A stretch of DNA of 8,078 bases from an uncultured Eubacterium sp. (lineage in GTDB: Bacteria > Bacillota_A > Clostridia > Lachnospirales > Lachnospiraceae): NCBI GenBank assembly GCA_947653505.1, contig CANTHI010000157.1:1-8078 (forward strand). The letters are read 5' to 3'. The notes under the pieces were generated by a model. The model had not been told where the DNA came from, ran no database searches, and worked only from the letters and a program-made list of their open reading frames with translations. This document shows positions 4,478-8,078 of the stretch, piece by piece; within the stretch, counting starts at the first letter, position 1; the number at the start of each line of letters is the position of its first letter. Made by a program: the position numbers and the translations under genes.

Positions 4478-6925
4478 TTAATCTTCTTTTCTGATTCGTT
4501 CCACAAGGGAGTACTGATTTTGTACTTTCAGGCAGATGAAAGCGATCAGCGCCGGGATACCGGTCATTCCTGCCACGTATAACAGGATTGCGATACCTGG
4601 AACATGGTATTTTAAATAATCTGCGGATTGCTGCATCAGACTGATAAATCCATATCCTGCTGCCGTACCTATGGTGATCGTAATCAGAATATCCGGCAGA
4701 GCCAGAAAAATACTTTCTGCCAGCAGCATATGCCGGACCTGCCGCTCTTCCATCCCGATGGATTCCAGCATGGACAGCTGCTTTTTTCTGGACATGATAC
4801 TGCCGCAGACCGTGTTGACCAGATTAAATATCCCGAACAAAATTACAAAAACCGCAATGCCATAGATCTGCATCTCCAGCTGTGGTATCATTGCAGCATC
4901 TTCCAGTTTCTGCTCCCGCAGGGTCCACAACGATAAATCGTCATACGGACGGAGCAGTGACCGGATCTGTTCCTCGGCCTGCGCTCCATATTTTTCATAT
5001 TGATCTACGGATATGGAAAAGGATTCTGCCGTGTTCATTTCTCCCCATAATTTTTTCATCGTCGCATCCGACATAAAAAAAGTCGTACGGGATGGATGGG
5101 ATTTTACCTTATCTGCCGAAACAGCGGCTATTTCCAATCCGACAGTGTGCTCTTCCCCATCAAAATAGCTGATCTGCAGCTTTTCGCCAGGCCTGAACGT
5201 AATGCCATTGATCTGTTCACTGAACGTACAGTCTGTAATCAGCACGGCATCGTGCTGCACCAGATACCTGTAGCTGTTATTTCCTTTTGCAGGAAGCCCG
5301 TAATACTCTGTATCGTCTTTGGAAAGCGGACAGAATGTCTGCGTAAATGTGGCGCCCTGATAAGAGATGACTCCCGTCGCAGACCTTTCCGTATGCACAT
5401 TTCTGACATGCGCAAGCTTCTGTATCCGGGATTTTAGCACGCTGCTGAGATTTCCCCTGAGCTGGAAATCTGTAATGCCGTATGTCCGCGGAGAACCATG
5501 AACATCATAAAAATACCGGATTTCATACTCACTATCCTGAAAAAAATCCTGTCTGGAAAAAGCGTCCCTGTCCCAGGATGCGATCCATGATGCTGCCACC
5601 ATAAAAAGAATCCCGCCAAACGCCAGTGATATGGTTGTAAGCCCCTGCTTTTTACGGTTCGTTCTGATTTCCATCCACGCCAGTGTCAGCGGAGTCAGCT
5701 GCCTGCGCCGCTGCCTTCCATATGTTTCCTGCATATCTTCTATGACTTTTGTTGTTGGTGTTCCCATTTTCTTTGGTTTTTGTTTCCCCGTAACAGCATA
5801 ATTTTTATACGCTTCAATCGGAGATACTTTTGCTGCAATGGAAGCCGGTCTGCCGATGGAAAGCTGCACCACCAGAAATCCCAGCGCCGCGATCACCAGT
5901 GATGTAATGCCGTAATCTGCAAAGCTCCATCCGTCCGGCAGCGCAAAATATATGAGAATACCACCTGTCAGCAGACCGGCAGGAATCGCAGCCGCACTCA
6001 GCAGCAGTCCCTCGCGGTGTATCATTTTTTTTACCTGTTTTTCTGTCATGCCAATCGTCAGAAACTGTCCGGTCTGTTTTACCCGCGCAGTTACCGAAAA
6101 ATAAAAAATACTATAAATAACAATACTGCCGGCAGCGAAAAATAAAAAAGAAACAAAAAAGACTGTATAAAGGCCTGTATTTCCCCGCTGCAGTGACAGC
6201 TCAAACGAACCGTTCAGATTCACATTCTGGCGGACAATCCCATAATCCATAGCGATCTGATAAGCAGCCGATGTGAATGCAGAATCCGATCCGCCAATCA
6301 CATCCTCTTTCAGACGGACAAGCGCTGTATCCGGCACATCTTTCATCAAAGGACTGTTTTTCGCAAATTCCCTGGATACCCTGATCAGATGGGATGCTGA
6401 CACAGCTTCTGTTTCTGTATATCCTGTGATTACAAATTCCTCCAGGCTGCCGCCTGCATCCAGCGTCACAGCTGCTCCGGGCCGGCACTCTCTGCCCAGT
6501 GCTTCCATAAAAGCTTTATCTACGACAATCTCGTTGTATTTTTCTGGTAAAAATCCTGCCGCAGGCACATAGGTACAGATTTTTTCCGCACAGCTTTCCA
6601 TGTAACTGAAGCTGTATTTCACCCCTTTGGTCTGAAATTCCTGTTCTGCGGGCTTATAAGGAATGCAAAGCTCCACTTTTTCATCGGATGCAATGCTATT
6701 GAGCTGCTGTTGGGTCACATCCATATACATGACGTGCTGCATCCGGTCAAGAAGCCGCTGCTCCGCTGTCTGCTGTCCCTGTATAAAAAGAGAAATCACG
6801 GATATCAGGGCCGTTACAAGATAAATGGACAACAGGCAGATAATGCTGGACGATTTTTTTGCCATCAGATTGTTTTTTGCAATATGGTAAAGGATTTTGC
6901 TGTTATTGTTCTGATCCATGCGCAT
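4478..6925 (-). CDS. ABC transporter permease with duplicated FtsX/MacB-type domains
   Basis: This is an 815-residue membrane protein of the FtsX/LolE/MacB-type exporter superfamily. Eight membrane segments are visible at about 28-48, 251-276, 306-329, 340-356, 429-448, 688-710, 738-760 and 777-800. They form two four-helix FtsX units, each with a large extracytoplasmic domain (about 49-250 and 450-687). Each unit carries the cytoplasmic coupling pattern after its second helix: FLTIGMTEKQV (288-298) and LESIGMEERQV (720-730). These proteins use ATP to move an outside domain, often for antimicrobial peptide resistance, peptide or lipid export, or murein control. The start is uncertain between ATGs at 6925 and 6919; 6925 lies 5 bases after AGGTGG, and a GTG at 6934 would overlap the ATPase stop. 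It follows its ATPase by 2 bases. No BceS/BceR-type two-component system is present in the window. Confidence 0.92.
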   Translation of the reverse strand: MRMDQNNNSKILYHIAKNNLMAKKSSSIICLLSIYLVTALISVISLFIQGQQTAEQRLLDRMQHVMYMDVTQQQLNSIASDEKVELCIPYKPAEQEFQTKGVKYSFSYMESCAEKICTYVPAAGFLPEKYNEIVVDKAFMEALGRECRPGAAVTLDAGGSLEEFVITGYTETEAVSASHLIRVSREFAKNSPLMKDVPDTALVRLKEDVIGGSDSAFTSAAYQIAMDYGIVRQNVNLNGSFELSLQRGNTGLYTVFFVSFLFFAAGSIVIYSIFYFSVTARVKQTGQFLTIGMTEKQVKKMIHREGLLLSAAAIPAGLLTGGILIYFALPDGWSFADYGITSLVIAALGFLVVQLSIGRPASIAAKVSPIEAYKNYAVTGKQKPKKMGTPTTKVIEDMQETYGRQRRRQLTPLTLAWMEIRTNRKKQGLTTISLAFGGILFMVAASWIASWDRDAFSRQDFFQDSEYEIRYFYDVHGSPRTYGITDFQLRGNLSSVLKSRIQKLAHVRNVHTERSATGVISYQGATFTQTFCPLSKDDTEYYGLPAKGNNSYRYLVQHDAVLITDCTFSEQINGITFRPGEKLQISYFDGEEHTVGLEIAAVSADKVKSHPSRTTFFMSDATMKKLWGEMNTAESFSISVDQYEKYGAQAEEQIRSLLRPYDDLSLWTLREQKLEDAAMIPQLEMQIYGIAVFVILFGIFNLVNTVCGSIMSRKKQLSMLESIGMEERQVRHMLLAESIFLALPDILITITIGTAAGYGFISLMQQSADYLKYHVPGIAILLYVAGMTGIPALIAFICLKVQNQYSLVERIRKED

Positions 6926-6927
6926 CC

Positions 6928-7602
6928 TTACCACCTGCTTTCCACAATCCTGCCGTCTTCCATGCGGATGGCACGGTCCACGGACTGGGCGATCGCGTCA
7001 TTATGCGTAATCATAACGATCGTCTGATGAAACTCCCTGCCTGTCGTCTGCAGCAGGCCGATCACTTCCTGACTGGTATGGCTGTCCAGATTTCCGGTCG
7101 GTTCATCGGCCAGTATGATGGCGGGCTTTGCTGCCAGCGCCCTTGCAATCGCAGCCCGCTGCTGCTGTCCGCCAGACAGCTCGTCCGGTTTCCTGTCCAG
7201 CTTATCCTCCAGACCAAGCGTCCGCACGATCGTCTGGAAATATCCGCGGTCTACCGTTCTGCCGTCCAGTTCTACCGGAAGAACAATATTATCATGGATC
7301 GTCAGATTCGGAATCAGATTATAGTTTTGAAAAATAAATCCGATCTTTCTTCTTCTGAAAATGGCAAGCTCGTTTTTTTCCATCCCGCTTAATTCCTGTC
7401 CGTCTACGATCACGCTGCCGCCCGTAGGCGTATCCAGCCCGCCAAGCATATGCAAAAGTGTGCTTTTCCCGGAACCAGAAGTACCGACGACCGCCGTAAA
7501 GCTTCCCTCCTCCACTTCGAGGGTAACACCGTCCAGAGCCTTCACTAAAACAGGCTCCTTCCCATAGTATTTTCTTACATCTGTGGCACTTAAAATATTC
7601 AT
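6928..7602 (-). CDS. ABC transporter ATP-binding protein (LolD/MacB/BceA type)
   Basis: This 224-residue ATPase powers the adjacent FtsX-type permease. It shows Walker A GTSGSGKST (40-48), the Q-loop Gln92 in FIFQNYNLIP, the signature LSGGQQQR (142-149), Walker B IILADEP (162-168) followed by the D-loop GNLD, and the switch His200 in ITH. The length and the YNLIPNLT region are typical of the LolD/MacB/BceA clade of exporter ATPases. The start is chosen as the ATG at 7602, which has AAAGGA 8 bases upstream. The upstream in-frame ATGs at 7608 and 7620 are too near to, or before, that site. It is the first gene of a two-gene operon, and its stop lies 2 bases before the permease ATG. Family assignment is certain; the exported substrate is unknown. 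Confidence 0.96.
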   Translation of the reverse strand: MNILSATDVRKYYGKEPVLVKALDGVTLEVEEGSFTAVVGTSGSGKSTLLHMLGGLDTPTGGSVIVDGQELSGMEKNELAIFRRRKIGFIFQNYNLIPNLTIHDNIVLPVELDGRTVDRGYFQTIVRTLGLEDKLDRKPDELSGGQQQRAAIARALAAKPAIILADEPTGNLDSHTSQEVIGLLQTTGREFHQTIVMITHNDAIAQSVDRAIRMEDGRIVESRW

Positions 7603-7635
7603 ATCCATTTTCCTTTCCATCTGATCAGGATTCTA

Positions 7636-7655
7636 AGGAACAGTTCCTAAGGAAC
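7636..7655. promoter_or_regulatory. Three alternating AGGAAC/GTTCCT half-sites in the ABC operon leader
   Basis: Half-sites AGGAAC (7636-7641), GTTCCT (7643-7648) and AGGAAC (7650-7655) are each separated by a single A. They form two overlapping perfect 13-bp palindromes. The array lies about 14 to 33 bases after the predicted transcription start of the ABC operon. It could be a repressor operator acting as a roadblock, or, in RNA, two mutually exclusive 5-bp hairpins before the ribosome binding site. Confidence 0.55.
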
Positions 7656-7675
7656 AATTTCTAAATATCAGATAT

Positions 7676-7703
7676 TTTATATCATACACCCAGATTTTAT
7701 CAA
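7676..7703 (-). promoter_or_regulatory. Sigma-A promoter of the ABC exporter operon
   Basis: Read leftward, the -35 hexamer TTGATA (7698-7703) and -10 hexamer TATAAA (7676-7681) are separated by 16 bases. Each has one or two mismatches from consensus. The predicted start is near 7669, giving a leader of roughly 65 bases that contains the AGGAAC/GTTCCT array. Confidence 0.65.
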
Positions 7704-7751
7704 TCCTGTTTCAGAATCAGAACGAAAAGTATCAGAACCGAAACAATCCTG
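7701..7751 (-). promoter_or_regulatory. Direct-repeat cluster upstream of the ABC promoter
   Basis: Read leftward, GTTCTGAT occurs at 7731-7738 and 7716-7723, 15 bp apart, each after a TTTCG-like stretch. The pair is framed by CAGGATTG at 7744-7751 and 7701-7708, 43 bp apart. It sits on and just upstream of the -35 element, the position where an activator such as a response regulator would bind. No regulator gene is visible in the window. Confidence 0.45.
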
Positions 7752-7780
7752 ACCTTGATAAACCAGAATAGCATATCTTG

Positions 7781-7894
7781 GCCTCCCGGACGCTGGATGA
7801 GGGAACCGGCACTGTTTCATTGTTCCGGTTTCCAGAATGTAAGAATCTCTAAGTATTCTGCATCCAGGCTGTGGTACCGGACGGGCATGGCACC
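7781..7894 (+). repeat. Full copy 1 of the 115-bp intergenic repeat element
   Basis: This copy starts near GGCCTCCCGGACGCTGG and ends at GGCACC. Bases 7832-7894 match 8001-8063 at 58 of 63 positions, with 38 identical bases in a row (7849-7886 against 8018-8055). The front half is more variable but keeps GGACGCTGG. Visible folds are CTGGAT (7793-7798) with ATCCAG (7862-7867), a bulged GGAACCGG/CCGGTTTCC stem, and a small hairpin AGAATGT/GTATTCT. It contains no open frame of note. Confidence 0.9.
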
Positions 7895-7950
7895 ATAGGC
7901 GCGAACTTAAGCGGAAATGCAAAACAATTTACATAATAATGTTACATATT

Positions 7951-8063
7951 GGCTGCGCGGACGCTGGGAGAGGAAATTTGCCCCGTCTGCTGTGACCGCT
8001 CCAGAATGTAAGAAGCCCTAAGTATTCTGCATCCAGGCTGTGGTACCGGACGGGCGCGACACC
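7951..8063 (+). repeat. Full copy 2 of the 115-bp intergenic repeat element
   Basis: This is a direct repeat of copy 1, displaced by 169-171 bp. It starts near GGCTGCGCGGACGCTGG and ends at GACACC. Both copies are preceded by a CATAT..TTGGC-like stretch. The small hairpin AGAATGT/GTATTCT with two G-T wobble positions is kept. This copy is the closest relative of the two half-copies at 3663-3725 and 3750-3799. Confidence 0.9.
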
Positions 8064-8078
8064 TGGTTCGCTTCTGGC

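Larger units (their letters stand above)
7704..8078. other. Gene-free region holding regulatory repeats and two tandem intergenic elements
   Basis: No convincing gene was found between the ABC promoter and the window end. The region consists of the direct-repeat cluster, a short A/T-rich stretch, element copy 1 (7781-7894), an A/T-rich spacer of 56 bases, element copy 2 (7951-8063) and the first bases of a further flank. An open frame on the minus strand (7677-7922) crosses copy 1 and the promoter and does not look like a protein. Confidence 0.75.

Noticed and set aside
7677..7922. An 81-codon open frame on the minus strand upstream of the ABC ATPase.
   Set aside because: It spans repeat copy 1 and overlaps the ABC promoter. 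Its product is low in recognisable structure, and the frame is not shared by copy 2.
7781..8063. Tandem riboswitch (for example cyclic di-GMP or glycine type) or a CRISPR array.
   Set aside because: The conserved cores of those riboswitches are not found. There are only two long units with variable front halves, and no short constant repeat with spacers or cas genes.
8056..8078. TGGTTCGCTTC near the window end recalls a tRNA T-loop.
   Set aside because: No matching acceptor, D or anticodon arms are visible upstream, and the segment directly follows the repeat element.

Overview
The window looks like a chromosomal segment from a motile gut-type Clostridia bacterium, most likely Lachnospiraceae. 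This is an inference from the protein families (Gram-positive lipoprotein, chemoreceptor, orphan ECF S-component, FtsX-type ABC exporter, XRE regulator, Uma2 protein), the AGGAGG-like ribosome binding sites and the mixed base composition. No rRNA, tRNA, CRISPR array or intact transposase is visible.

Left part (1-2065, leftward): a maltodextrin-type solute-binding lipoprotein is followed after 27 bases by the N-terminal half of a methyl-accepting chemotaxis receptor, cut by the window edge. No permease genes lie between them, so the pair reads as a sensing module rather than a transport operon. A 303-bp divergent intergenic region (2066-2368) holds the lipoprotein gene's leader and, facing right, a near-consensus sigma-A promoter for an XRE regulator with three repeated operator-like boxes upstream.

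Middle (2369-3606, rightward): an A+T-richer two-gene patch encodes the XRE repressor-like protein and a Uma2 (PD-(D/E)XK) protein. Between them lie three exact 13-bp tandem repeats and an extended -10 promoter.

Right part (3793-7602, leftward): an ABC ATPase and an 815-residue duplicated FtsX permease form a tight operon. An ECF S-component gene (vitamin uptake) follows 148 bases later. A strong intrinsic terminator at 3609-3644 is oriented to end leftward transcription. The ABC operon has a good promoter with direct repeats just upstream of -35 and three alternating AGGAAC/GTTCCT half-sites just after the predicted start point.

The most unusual content is a roughly 115-bp intergenic repeat family. 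Two full direct copies stand in tandem at 7781-7894 and 7951-8063. At 3651-3799 the same element occurs as a mosaic: its first half lies forward (3663-3725) and its second half inverted (3750-3799). The inverted half supplies the stop codon of the ECF S-component gene. A conserved small hairpin with G-U wobble pairs sits in the element, so it may act as a structured RNA or a mobile palindromic element. I do not recognise it as a named family.
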